Part shown: positions 6,540-14,586 of the stretch, in pieces
Layout: each line of letters begins with the position of its first letter
Position numbering within the stretch: the stretch's first letter is position 1
Source: CAYLXN01 sp964586855
Lineage (GTDB): Bacteria > Patescibacteriota > Saccharimonadia > Saccharimonadales > Saccharimonadaceae
Assembly (NCBI GenBank): GCA_964586855.1
Contig: CAZPHO010000009.1
Coordinates: 1-27,419, forward strand
Length of the DNA: 27,419 bases
Direction of reading: 5' to 3'
Notes under the pieces: model-generated
Seen by the model: only the letters and a program-made list of their open reading frames with translations
The model's database searches: none
Told to the model about the DNA's origin: nothing
Translations under genes and position numbers: made by a program

Positions 6540-6815
6540 ATGACAAAAGTAAAAATTTATGACGTGCGCTCACGAGCGGAGTTTGATTGTGGACACGCAA
6601 TCGAAGCCGAACATTTTCCAATCACCAAACTCCAACAAGGGCTTATGCCAGATATTAATAAAGACACAACAGTCTTAACTTACTGCAACGCTGGTGGACG
6701 AGCGGGCGAGGCCGCTCGTCTGCTGCGCGAAGCTGGCTTTATCAACGCCGAAAGCCTCGGCGGACTTGAGCAGTCAGGCTTGAAAATAACCGGTAAATAT
6801 TACACCGAAGACTAA
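6540..6815 (+). CDS. Rhodanese-domain protein, cytosolic
   Basis: A single rhodanese domain of 91 aa, near the minimal length for the fold. It begins VKIYDVRSRAEFDCGHA, the usual start of the domain. The active-site loop TYCNAGGRAGEAA has catalytic Cys49, which would carry a persulfide in sulfur transfer from thiosulfate or another donor. A second Cys (Cys17, in FDCGHA) lies outside the active loop. There is no signal peptide, so it should be cytosolic. It lies 10 nt before a second rhodanese that is membrane-anchored, so the pair puts a rhodanese on each side of the membrane. The physiological acceptor cannot be read from the sequence. Confidence 0.9.
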   Translation: MTKVKIYDVRSRAEFDCGHAIEAEHFPITKLQQGLMPDINKDTTVLTYCNAGGRAGEAARLLREAGFINAESLGGLEQSGLKITGKYYTED

Positions 6816-6825
6816 AGAGGAGCTC

Positions 6826-7233
6826 ATGAAACAAATTTCACCAAAAATTATCGTCGTCGCGGTGATTGTTAGCTTGTTCGGCTGGTATATCAATTCCCAG
6901 AACAACTGTCAAGGCGCGGCCTGCCAAACTGACCAAGCCTCGACCACAACCGAGACCAAACCAGACCGATTTGCCCAAATATACGATGTTCGCACTGCCG
7001 AGGAATTTCAACAAGAACACATTGAAGGCGCGTTTTTGTTGCCGGTTGATCAGATCGGCAGTGGTCAATTACCAACCGTCGACAAAAACCAGCCAATCGC
7101 GGTTTACTGCCGCAGCGGCAATCGCTCAGCCACCGCCAAACAACTACTTGAAGCCGCTGGCTTTACCAACGTCACTGACCTCGGTGGGATTTCAGGTTTG
7201 AAAAGTCAAGGCTATCAAACTATTAGCCAATAA
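6826..7233 (+). CDS. Membrane-anchored rhodanese
   Basis: A 135-aa protein. Residues 7-23 (KIIVVAVIVSLFGWYIN) are a signal anchor that places the rest outside the cytoplasm. Next comes a short linker with Cys28 and Cys33 (CQGAAC), then a rhodanese domain (about 48-133). That domain has QIYDVRTAEEFQQEHIEGA and the active loop VYCRSGNRSATA with catalytic Cys95. AGGAG lies just before ATG 6826. It is co-transcribed with the cytosolic rhodanese 10 nt upstream. The extra linker Cys pair is unusual for a minimal rhodanese and could relay oxidation or persulfide to the neighbouring CDFC protein; that is inference. Confidence 0.9.
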   Translation: MKQISPKIIVVAVIVSLFGWYINSQNNCQGAACQTDQASTTTETKPDRFAQIYDVRTAEEFQQEHIEGAFLLPVDQIGSGQLPTVDKNQPIAVYCRSGNRSATAKQLLEAAGFTNVTDLGGISGLKSQGYQTISQ

Positions 7234-7275
7234 TTTCCGGCTTTAAGCTTGTTTTAAGCTTCGCTCCATAATATG

Positions 7276-7284
7276 TGGTATCAT
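7276..7284 (+). promoter_or_regulatory. Extended -10 before the thioredoxin-like gene
   Basis: TGGTATCAT (hexamer 7279-7284) ends 7 nt before ATG 7292, predicting a leaderless mRNA. Upstream, TTTAAGCTT occurs twice (around 7242-7260), a possible small operator. Confidence 0.5.
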
Positions 7285-7291
7285 AAACTTT

Positions 7292-7978
7292 ATGAATGCG
7301 AGTAAAATTATCCAGCGACTTTTAGTGTTGTCAATTGTCACTCTAGCAACCTTAGCTTTTGGCTTCCGCCACTCTGTGCCAGCGCTGGCCGTAGACGACT
7401 TCTTAAGCGACCAATCGACCCCAACAATTTATTTATTCTATAGCCAGACTTGTGATTTCTGCGAGAAAGAGATTAATTACCTCAAGCAAATTACTAAAAA
7501 CCCTGGCTTAGTCAAAGTGGCGATGTTTGAAGTTTCAAACAATCAAGCCCACCAAGCGTTATTTCACCAAGCTATGGCCGCCCTTGATCATCCGATGGGA
7601 GGCGTGCCGACGCTGATTGTCGGTCAAACAGTGATTTCTGGCTATGACGATAAATCCAATAAAACTCAAACTAAAATAGACCAAGCCATCAGCAAGCTCA
7701 AAGCTAATACCGAGGCCAACGCCGAAGTCCGCCAGCTAATAACCGAGGCCAGCCAGCTTGATCCGCTATTGATGGAAAAAGGAGAAATCATCAACCAAGC
7801 CAAGCCCGAAAGTGACCAGCAAATTGCTGGAACCACTACCAAAGCCGTCAAAGACCAGTCAGTCGGCTCAATTGTGGCCATCTTGAGCTTAGTCGTAATT
7901 GTTGGTTTAGTCATTTTCCGCAACAATCGCCACCCAAAAACCGACCCAAAACCAAAGGCTAAGTCAAAACATGAATAG
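7292..7978 (+). CDS. Membrane-anchored thioredoxin-fold protein (CDFC)
   Basis: 228 aa. Residues 1-33 look like a signal peptide (LLVLSIVTLATLAFGF, ending near ALA), and the N-terminal helix may instead stay as an anchor. A thioredoxin/glutaredoxin-like domain follows, with the redox motif CDFC (Cys54, Cys57) after a YLFYSQT strand and the cis-Pro loop GGVPTLIVG (Pro106). Residues 115-185 are polar and helical. Residues 191-209 form a C-terminal transmembrane helix with a short basic tail (NNRHPKTDPKPKAKSKHE), so the domain should face outside, tethered by the C terminus. Its stop overlaps the sulfotransferase-like gene by 8 nt, so the two are coupled. Disulfide exchange is the likely activity; oxidase or reductase direction is unknown. 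Confidence 0.88.
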   Translation: MNASKIIQRLLVLSIVTLATLAFGFRHSVPALAVDDFLSDQSTPTIYLFYSQTCDFCEKEINYLKQITKNPGLVKVAMFEVSNNQAHQALFHQAMAALDHPMGGVPTLIVGQTVISGYDDKSNKTQTKIDQAISKLKANTEANAEVRQLITEASQLDPLLMEKGEIINQAKPESDQQIAGTTTKAVKDQSVGSIVAILSLVVIVGLVIFRNNRHPKTDPKPKAKSKHE

Positions 7979-9935
7979 ACAGCAAAAACAAATTTTAGTC
8001 GCCATTGCCTTGATTTTGCTCATCGGCACCGCCATCTGGGCCGTGCTCAAATCTAACACTCTTGACGCCCAAGAAGTTGAAGTCATTACTAGCTTGGTCG
8101 ACAAGCAGGCCAAGCTCGAAAAAGATTTTCAAAACACTAATTATAGATTGGCCGAACCGAAAATCGTGGTTAATCCTTACGAAATTTCGCCCTTGACGGC
8201 GCTGGTGCTGTTCAACACCGACAAAGAAGAACCTGTCGAGGTAACCATACAGGGCAAGGACGAACTATCGACCTTTAAACACCAATTTCCAGCCGCCACC
8301 AGCCACCGACTGCCAATTCATGGCCTCTACGCCGACACCGAGAATAAAGTCACCCTGAAAACGCCATCAGCCAGTCACGAAATCACCATCAAAACCGACC
8401 CCCTTCCCGACAATTTTCAAAAAGTCGTTTCGGTCAAAAACGATAAGGCCAAACTGACCAATAGTTTATATTTTCTAACCAGTTCGGCTGCAACCGCCCA
8501 CACTTCAGGCTACGATGTCAACGGTGATTTGCGCTGGTATTTAACAGAGGATTTGATTTGGGAAATCAAACGCAATCAAAACGGAAAAATGTATCTCAGT
8601 ACCGAGCGCTTGATCTACCAGCCATACTACACAACCGGAATTTACGAAATCGACTTACTAGGCAAAATCTACACCGAGTTCTCGTTCGAAGGCGGTTATC
8701 ATCATGATTACCATGAATTGGCCAATGGTAATTTAATAATCGCCAGTGATGACTTTAAGAGCAATGCCGGCACGGTTGAGGATATTATCATCGAACTCAA
8801 CCCTAAAACAGGGGAGATCGTCAAGACAATCGATCTCAAAGATATTTTGCCGGTTGACCAAGGCAAATCGATTGCCTGGATAACTTTTGACTGGTTCCAC
8901 AACAACTCCGTTGACTATGACCCCAAAACCGATTCGCTGATACTTTCGGGTCGCCATCAAGACGCGGTGATTAATATCAACTACACTTCGGGCAAGCTAA
9001 ATTACATTATCGGCTCACCAGAGGACTGGGGTCCTGAATGGCAAAAATATTTGCTCAAGTCGACTGGCGACGGACCATTCGAATGGCAATGGGAGCAGCA
9101 CGCCGCTACTTTCTTGCCCAACGGCGACATCCTGCTGTTTGATAATGGCAATAATAAAACCAAAGACCGAACAAAAATCATTCCAGCCGAGCGGAGCTAT
9201 AGTCGAGCCGTCATTTATCGAGTTGACGCAGCCAAAAAGACCATCCGCCAAGTCTGGCAATACGGCAAACAGCGGGGCAGTAGCTATTATTCACCGTTTA
9301 TTTCTGACGCTGATTATCTTGGGCGTGATCAGGTCCTAGTTCACTCAGGCGGTGTTAATTACAAAGACGGCAAAGTCACTGACTTCCCAGCTGGCGTAGT
9401 CGGCGCCGACAAACTGCGTAGCTTTACGACTGAAATACTAGACGACAAGCTTGTGTTTGAGCTCGAACTTGACACTAATTTCTATCGAGCTGAAAAAATG
9501 CCAGTTTACACCGACCAAGACAAGCAGCTAGCTCTAGGAGCCGCCAAGCAAATTGGCGACCTCGGAACCACCTCAACGACTGATTTGCCTGGAGTCGACG
9601 TCTCGACCGCCATCCCAGCCAAGGACGAAAGCAAAGCCAATCGCCAATTCTGGCTCAAGCGTGAATATGATCGCCTAGTGCTCAGTGGTAATTTTAAGCA
9701 AGGCGAAAATGTCCATTTGATTCTCCAGCAATTTGACCAACTTAAAACTTACAAAGTTCCAGTTAGCAAAAAACCTTACACTGCCTTATGCGTCGATATT
9801 TTCACCGAAGAAGAGACCGAAAACGGCATTCCGATTATTTTCTATGTTAATCAAAAAGGTTTGGTTGGCAAATATAATATTTTTGTTAAAATTGACAACC
9901 AAATCTACAACACAAAGCAGTTTGTTAATTTCTAA
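7971..9935 (+). CDS. Arylsulfotransferase (ASST)-like beta-propeller protein, anchored
   Basis: A 654-aa protein with an N-terminal signal anchor (residues 8-26, ILVAIALILLIGTAIWAVL) and an extracytoplasmic ASST-type propeller. The three conserved motifs appear in order: FHNNSVDY (His310), SGRHQDAV (Arg328, His329) and WEQHAATFLPNGDILLFDNG (His377). By analogy with E. coli AssT (His356, Arg374 and the sulfated His436), these are the catalytic residues for PAPS-independent transfer of sulfuryl groups between phenols. A further HHDYHELANG (244-253) matches the family. The C-terminal 150 or so residues form a separate beta-rich domain. Only one Cys (in ALCVDIF) is visible, so the disulfide of the enterobacterial enzyme is absent. 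True substrates are unknown; a binding-only propeller is a weaker alternative. Confidence 0.85.
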   Translation: MNRQQKQILVAIALILLIGTAIWAVLKSNTLDAQEVEVITSLVDKQAKLEKDFQNTNYRLAEPKIVVNPYEISPLTALVLFNTDKEEPVEVTIQGKDELSTFKHQFPAATSHRLPIHGLYADTENKVTLKTPSASHEITIKTDPLPDNFQKVVSVKNDKAKLTNSLYFLTSSAATAHTSGYDVNGDLRWYLTEDLIWEIKRNQNGKMYLSTERLIYQPYYTTGIYEIDLLGKIYTEFSFEGGYHHDYHELANGNLIIASDDFKSNAGTVEDIIIELNPKTGEIVKTIDLKDILPVDQGKSIAWITFDWFHNNSVDYDPKTDSLILSGRHQDAVININYTSGKLNYIIGSPEDWGPEWQKYLLKSTGDGPFEWQWEQHAATFLPNGDILLFDNGNNKTKDRTKIIPAERSYSRAVIYRVDAAKKTIRQVWQYGKQRGSSYYSPFISDADYLGRDQVLVHSGGVNYKDGKVTDFPAGVVGADKLRSFTTEILDDKLVFELELDTNFYRAEKMPVYTDQDKQLALGAAKQIGDLGTTSTTDLPGVDVSTAIPAKDESKANRQFWLKREYDRLVLSGNFKQGENVHLILQQFDQLKTYKVPVSKKPYTALCVDIFTEEETENGIPIIFYVNQKGLVGKYNIFVKIDNQIYNTKQFVNF

Positions 9936-9940
9936 ACCAA

Positions 9941-9970
9941 TTGGCGTTCAATCGCTAATCGTGCTAAGAT
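9941..9970 (+). promoter_or_regulatory. Promoter of the cupin gene
   Basis: TTGGCG (9941-9946), an 18-nt spacer, then the extended -10 TGCTAAGAT (hexamer 9965-9970). The transcript would start near 9977, followed by the SD GAAAGGGG before ATG 9999. Confidence 0.5.
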
Positions 9971-9998
9971 AGAAGAGTAAGAGAAAGGGGAATATTAA

Positions 9999-10424
9999 AT
10001 GACAGAAATGAAAGATTATGGCCCAGAGCCATTTGTGGTTGACATCGAGGACGCAACGACCGACAATACTAACTTCCGCACCGCTTTTTGGACCGGCAAG
10101 CACCTGCAGATGACTTTGATGAGCATCCCAGTAGGTGGCGAAATTGGCCTAGAAATTCACCCTGACAACGATCAATTTTTGCGGGTTGAACAAGGCGAGG
10201 GATTAGTCCAAATGGGCGACGCCGAAGACAACCTAACTTTTGAGCAAAAAGCTGAAGAGGATTTTGGAATTTTCATTCCAGCTGGAAAATGGCACAACTT
10301 AACCAATACTGGCGACGAAGACTTGCGTCTTTACTCAATTTATTCGCCTAGCCATCACCCGCACGGCACTGTCCACACCACCAAAGCCGAAGCCGACGCT
10401 GCCGAAGCGGAACACGATCACTAG
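9999..10424 (+). CDS. Single-domain cupin
   Basis: A 141-aa cytosolic cupin. Motif 1 is around GLEIHPDNDQFLRVEQGEG (His54, Gln59 and Glu64 as likely metal ligands). Motif 2 is FIPAGKWHNLTNTG with His99. A His-rich tail (SHHPHGTVH and the terminal EHDH) adds further potential metal-binding residues. Such proteins belong to the mannose-6-phosphate-isomerase-like cupin group; many have unknown substrates. It has its own promoter and a strong terminator, so it is a monocistronic unit rather than part of the upstream redox block. Confidence 0.92.
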   Translation: MTEMKDYGPEPFVVDIEDATTDNTNFRTAFWTGKHLQMTLMSIPVGGEIGLEIHPDNDQFLRVEQGEGLVQMGDAEDNLTFEQKAEEDFGIFIPAGKWHNLTNTGDEDLRLYSIYSPSHHPHGTVHTTKAEADAAEAEHDH

Positions 10425-10443
10425 ATTTTGACCAACACAGCTT

Positions 10444-10469
10444 ACACCCCGCCACTAGCGGGGTGTTTT
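10444..10469 (+). terminator. Rho-independent terminator after the cupin gene
   Basis: ACACCCCGC (10444-10452), loop CACTA, GCGGGGTGT (10458-10466), followed by a short T-run ending at 10469. Confidence 0.85.
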
Positions 10470-10502
10470 AGTTTAAGCAATTTAACACGATCATGCTTAG
10501 TG

Positions 10503-10525
10503 TGCTATAATAAAATGCGTATAAT
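10503..10525 (+). promoter_or_regulatory. Two -10 elements before the histidine kinase gene
   Basis: The extended -10 TGCTATAAT (hexamer 10506-10511) and a second TATAAT (10520-10525) lie 14 nt apart. Transcripts would start near 10518 or 10532, leaving a leader of 18-32 nt before the GTG start at 10550. Neither has a good -35. Confidence 0.5.
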
Positions 10526-10549
10526 CATACGGAAAACAATTTAATTACT

Positions 10550-12706
10550 GTGGCAAAACCAACTCAATCCAAAAGCTTCAGCTTTGGCCCCGCTCAAGCT
10601 CAATTCTATAGCTTATTAGCAGTAGCTATTTTTGGCTTAATTATTATCGGAATTGAGGTTTTGACTGGCGAAATCAACTTGGTGATTGTCGTTTTGGCTG
10701 GCGTGGTAGTTGCTATCTCTGGTTTAGCCGCTAGCTTCAAAATTGTCAGCACGCCGACTAAGCGAGTTTTTGGCAGTTCTAAGTCTAAGCTTGAAGAACT
10801 AGCCCTCAAATCAGCCACGATCATCAATTCGATTGCTGAAGGCGTGGTCTCAATTGATGAACAGGGCAAAATCGAACTAATCAACCCCGAAGCCCAGCGC
10901 CTAATTGGCTGGAACGAGGACGAGGCAGTCGGTATCGATTATCCAACTGTCCTTCAGGTCGTCAACAACGCTGGTAAGCCAATCGATCACGAACTTGACC
11001 CAATCAGAAAAGCCTTGACTACCAGCGGTGCCGCTATGAGTCGGTCGGCCAGTTTAAAAACTTTTTCAGGCAAAATCATACCGGTGACATTGCTCGCCAC
11101 CCCAGTCAAAGACGAAACCAAATCAACGATTGTCACTTTTCGTAATATCTCGCGCGAAATTAAAGAAGAGCGCGAGCAGCGGGAATTTATCAGCACCGCC
11201 AGCCACGAAATGCGCACCCCGGTGGCTGCCATTGACGGTTATATCGGCCTGGCCCTTAATCCCAAAACGGCGGCTGTTGACGAGCGGGCCAAGGAATATT
11301 TGCTTAAAGCTCAAGATTCGACCAAGCACTTATCGGAGCTATACTCCAACCTACTCAACATCTCCAAGGCTGAAGATGGCCGCCTGGAAATGGACCTCAA
11401 GGTCCATGATTTGGTGGCGGTTGTCGGTGACATTTGTCAGGTTTTCCAGTCGCAAGCCGCTGAAAAAGGCCTGCAGCTTGATTTTTTGCCAGCTAGTGGC
11501 GGTGGCGGAGTCAAGAAAATTGCGCCTGTAGTCTACGTCCACGCCGATCGCAACTTACTGGTCGAAGCCATCACCAATCTAGTTTCAAACAGCATTAAAT
11601 ACACTGAAAAAGGTGGCGTTAAGGTTGACGTCAATGTCGGCGACAACGACACAGCTCTAGTAACCATCGCTGATACCGGCATTGGCATTCCGCCTGAAGA
11701 TATCGACCACTTATTTCAGAAATTCTACCGAGTCGACAACAGCCAAACTCGAGAGCGCAACGGCACTGGACTTGGTCTATATCTGACCCGTAAAATCATC
11801 GAAAATTTCCACGGTCAGACTTGGGTAACTAGCAAACTAGGCGAGGGCAGCACTTTCTTTGTCTCATTGCCACGCTTAGCTAATGATAAGGCCACCCAAA
11901 TGATGCGACTTGAAGAGCAGACTGTTCGTGGCAACCAGCCGCTCAAAGACAGCAAATCCAATCGACCCAAGAAAGCCACTGTCGCCAAAGATCTGACTAG
12001 CCCAATGTCTAATTACGCTCCAGCGACCAAAACTCCGACCCCAGCCTCCAATTATCAAACTAGCCAGGATCGGTCGCTCAAACCAGAATTAAAGCAGCAG
12101 TTGGCGGAAATGGGATTGGCCGAAACTAACCAGCTGACTGAAGCTGATCACTCAGCTGAAATCGTCGATTTGAGCGAAGAAATCGCTGAACCAGATGGCA
12201 AAACTAAGCCCAAGAAACTATTTTCAGCCCTACTAATTCCAGATGACGATGCCAGACGAGTCAAAAAAGACCCAGCTATTACCAAAAATCGCCAACTCGA
12301 CGACGATGAGCTACTTGAAGCCATCGCCAAAAGTGCACCCGACAAACCAAAGCCGAAAGCCGAAACCATCACCAACATGGAAGATATTCAATCGGCTTGG
12401 AGTCAGAAAAAAGTCACGCTTGATGACATCAAAAATATCCTCAATGAAAACAGTCGATTTGCCAACAAATTCCGCGATAAAATTGAACACGACACCAAGC
12501 TCAAAGCCGAGATCAACCAGCAAACCGCAGGTGATGACTCTGAATCGGTGGTTGATAAAATTCAGCATCATCAGCCAGCTGGCAGTCCAGGTTCAGATCA
12601 ATTAACACTTGATTTGATTGAAAAATACAAAGAAGCCTATCTGGAATTACTACCGCACAACGTCCTAAAAAACAAACAGAAGCAACAAAATGACTCAAAG
12701 CACTAG
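10550..12706 (+). CDS. Membrane histidine kinase with a long C-terminal extension
   Basis: 718 aa from a GTG start. Two transmembrane helices (about 20-37 and 43-62) have almost no loop between them, so there is no external sensor domain. A PAS domain follows (about 85-200, AEGVVSIDEQGKIELINPEA). The HisKA helix has FISTASHEMRTPVAAIDG with phospho-acceptor His219. The HATPase domain (about 315-438) has the N box (AITNLVSNSIKYTEKGG), DTGIGIP and GTGLGLYL. Typical kinases of this class end here; this one continues for about 275 residues. The extension is largely charged and disordered, then has a conserved-looking helical block near residues 605-650 (MEDIQSAWSQKKVTLDDIKN). The response regulator starts 36 nt downstream. 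The signal is probably sensed in the membrane or by the PAS domain. Confidence 0.93.
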   Translation: MAKPTQSKSFSFGPAQAQFYSLLAVAIFGLIIIGIEVLTGEINLVIVVLAGVVVAISGLAASFKIVSTPTKRVFGSSKSKLEELALKSATIINSIAEGVVSIDEQGKIELINPEAQRLIGWNEDEAVGIDYPTVLQVVNNAGKPIDHELDPIRKALTTSGAAMSRSASLKTFSGKIIPVTLLATPVKDETKSTIVTFRNISREIKEEREQREFISTASHEMRTPVAAIDGYIGLALNPKTAAVDERAKEYLLKAQDSTKHLSELYSNLLNISKAEDGRLEMDLKVHDLVAVVGDICQVFQSQAAEKGLQLDFLPASGGGGVKKIAPVVYVHADRNLLVEAITNLVSNSIKYTEKGGVKVDVNVGDNDTALVTIADTGIGIPPEDIDHLFQKFYRVDNSQTRERNGTGLGLYLTRKIIENFHGQTWVTSKLGEGSTFFVSLPRLANDKATQMMRLEEQTVRGNQPLKDSKSNRPKKATVAKDLTSPMSNYAPATKTPTPASNYQTSQDRSLKPELKQQLAEMGLAETNQLTEADHSAEIVDLSEEIAEPDGKTKPKKLFSALLIPDDDARRVKKDPAITKNRQLDDDELLEAIAKSAPDKPKPKAETITNMEDIQSAWSQKKVTLDDIKNILNENSRFANKFRDKIEHDTKLKAEINQQTAGDDSESVVDKIQHHQPAGSPGSDQLTLDLIEKYKEAYLELLPHNVLKNKQKQQNDSKH

Positions 12707-12726
12707 CAATTTAAGAAAATTAATTC

Positions 12727-12732
12727 TATAAT
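12727..12732 (+). promoter_or_regulatory. -10 element of the response regulator gene
   Basis: TATAAT at 12727-12732 lies 9 nt before ATG 12742, inside the 36-nt gap after the kinase gene. The regulator can therefore be made from its own nearly leaderless transcript as well as by read-through. The -35 is poor. Confidence 0.45.
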
Positions 12733-12741
12733 AGGGGTAAT

Positions 12742-13857
12742 ATGGCAAAAATTTTATTAGTAGAAGACGACAAAGCCTTGCGCGAGATTTACGGCGTTCG
12801 GCTATTAGCAGAAGGTTACGACATTGTTTCCGCTAGTGATGGCGAAGAGGCGATTGTCATGGCCAAAAAAGAACAACCTGACTTAATTTTGAGCGACGTG
12901 ATGATGCCTCGAGTTTCGGGTTTTGATATGCTCGATATTCTCAAAAGCACTCCCGAGACTCAAAATGTCAAGGTAATTATCATGACCGCATTGTCCAGCG
13001 ACGAACAGCGCGAAAAAGGCGAATCACTCGGGGCTGATTTGTATTTGGTTAAATCTCAAGTTGGTATTGAAGACGTGGTCCGATCAGTCAAGGAAGTCCT
13101 GGAAGGTAAACTGCCGTCAGTCGAAGAAAACAATATCTTCAGCGGACCTGATGTAGCCGATGCCTGGGCCAACAAAACCCCAACCGAAGCCGACCCAACT
13201 GACGCTGGCCTGGCGGCGCCAACTGAGACCACCGAATCAACCGATGAGACTATCGAATTGATTGAAGCTACTACAGCTGATAAATCAACCACAACCACTC
13301 CTGAAATTACATCAGCAGAACCAACTCCTGCTATTGATCAACCTGAACCACTGGCCGAGCCAGCCCTTGAGCCAGCTTCAATCGCTGAAGAGCCAGCCCA
13401 CAGCGCTCACAGCTCAACTTTACCAGGCGCAATGGAGTCACTAACCGCAGCTGAGTCAACCATGGATCAAGCTTCAGCTGAAGCCCCAGTTGAGTCAGCA
13501 CCAGACCCAACCCAACTAATTGACGCCCTTTCAGCCCCAGAGCCGACTCCTTTAGCTCCAATCGAGTCACCAATGCCAGAGCCAACTCTAGACGCTCCGG
13601 CCCCCAGTCCAGTCACTGAACCTGAACCAGCTCTCAGCCACGACCCTATTTCTCGCAGCGTCAATTATGACCGCTCAGCCAATTACTACGAAGCTACTTC
13701 TCGCGACAAACCCAATATTCAGCCACCTGATCGACCAGCTGCCGAACCACCAGCCAACGACATCAATGCTGAGCTGACCAAAGCTTTAGCAGAACTCGAT
13801 CAACCAACTGACAACACAGTTCAGCCTCAAGCCAACAATGACGCCCCCCAATCTTAA
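12742..13857 (+). CDS. Response regulator with receiver domain and disordered tail, no output domain
   Basis: 371 aa. Residues 1-123 are a complete receiver domain: the acidic pair in LLVEDDK, phospho-acceptor Asp52 (LILSDVMMPR), the switch Thr82 in MTALS and Lys104 in YLVKS. Residues 124-371 contain no DNA-binding or enzymatic domain. They form a Pro/Glu/Ala/Thr/Ser-rich low-complexity tail with repeated units such as PEPTPLAPIESPMPEPT, ending in a segment with several Tyr (SVNYDRSANYYEATSRD). Output must therefore occur by protein contact. The kinase immediately upstream is the obvious partner. The last 20 nt overlap the pseudouridine synthase gene. Confidence 0.93.
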   Translation: MAKILLVEDDKALREIYGVRLLAEGYDIVSASDGEEAIVMAKKEQPDLILSDVMMPRVSGFDMLDILKSTPETQNVKVIIMTALSSDEQREKGESLGADLYLVKSQVGIEDVVRSVKEVLEGKLPSVEENNIFSGPDVADAWANKTPTEADPTDAGLAAPTETTESTDETIELIEATTADKSTTTTPEITSAEPTPAIDQPEPLAEPALEPASIAEEPAHSAHSSTLPGAMESLTAAESTMDQASAEAPVESAPDPTQLIDALSAPEPTPLAPIESPMPEPTLDAPAPSPVTEPEPALSHDPISRSVNYDRSANYYEATSRDKPNIQPPDRPAAEPPANDINAELTKALAELDQPTDNTVQPQANNDAPQS

Positions 13858-14545
13858 GCCTAACAGCGATCAACAACGCTTGAACAAACTTCTAGCTATT
13901 AATCTCGGCCTGTCGCGACGCCAGGCCGATGATTTAATTGCTGCTGGCCAAGTGGCGATCAACAACCAGCCCGCCCAGCTAGGCCAGCGGGTCACAGCCA
14001 GCGACGAGATCAAAGTCAAAGGCCAAGTAATTGGTCCTGAACCAGCCAAGCAATTAATCATGCTCAACAAACCCGTTGGCTATACCTGTTCTCGTCGATC
14101 TCAAAAAGGCGACCAAACGATTTATAATTTATTACCCAAAAACCTAGCTCACCTCAAATCGGTCGGCCGGCTCGACAAAAATAGCTCCGGCCTGCTGCTA
14201 TTGTCAAATGATGGCGATTTCATTTACCGGATGACTCATCCAAAATTTAACAAAACGAAAACCTATACCGTCAAGCTCGACCAGCCGCTTGAGCCACTTC
14301 ATCAGCAAATGATTAGTGATTACGGAGTCGACTTGACTGATGGCAAAAGTCAGCTGATGTTAACCAAACTTAACGACGACCGCCAGCATTGGCGAGTTGA
14401 GATGCACGAAGGCCGCAACCGCCAAATTCGGCGGACTTTTGCCAGCTTGGGCTATGAAGTGATCGATCTTCATCGGCTAGCACTTGGCCCATACCAGCTC
14501 GGACAACTCCAGTCTGGTAAATGGCAGATAATTAATTTCAAATAA
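13838..14545 (+). CDS. Pseudouridine synthase, RsuA/RluB family
   Basis: A 235-aa enzyme that converts uridine to pseudouridine in rRNA. An N-terminal S4 RNA-binding domain is at residues 13-65 (RLNKLLAINLGLSRRQADDLI). The catalytic domain has the family motif SVGRLDKNSSGLLLLSNDG with catalytic Asp113. Near the C terminus is EGRNRQIRRTFASLGYEV, the other conserved block of this family. Length is normal. Whether the target is 16S (RsuA-like) or 23S (RluB-like) cannot be told here. The start overlaps the response regulator by 20 nt, so translation is probably coupled. Confidence 0.93.
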   Translation: MTPPNLKPNSDQQRLNKLLAINLGLSRRQADDLIAAGQVAINNQPAQLGQRVTASDEIKVKGQVIGPEPAKQLIMLNKPVGYTCSRRSQKGDQTIYNLLPKNLAHLKSVGRLDKNSSGLLLLSNDGDFIYRMTHPKFNKTKTYTVKLDQPLEPLHQQMISDYGVDLTDGKSQLMLTKLNDDRQHWRVEMHEGRNRQIRRTFASLGYEVIDLHRLALGPYQLGQLQSGKWQIINFK

Positions 14546-14586
14546 AAAAACCGCACCATTTATCATTGGCACGGCTTTGGTTGAGA

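Noticed and set aside
7292..7978. DsbL-type dedicated oxidase for the ASST-like protein
   Set aside because: The ASST-like protein has a single Cys, so it has no disulfide to be formed, and the CDFC protein is C-terminally anchored rather than a soluble DsbA-like protein. Only the neighbourhood resembles assT-dsbL.
11130..11531. A 133-codon plus-strand frame inside the histidine kinase gene
   Set aside because: It lies wholly within the HisKA/HATPase coding region in another frame, is rich in Arg/Ser/Pro, and has no translation signals.
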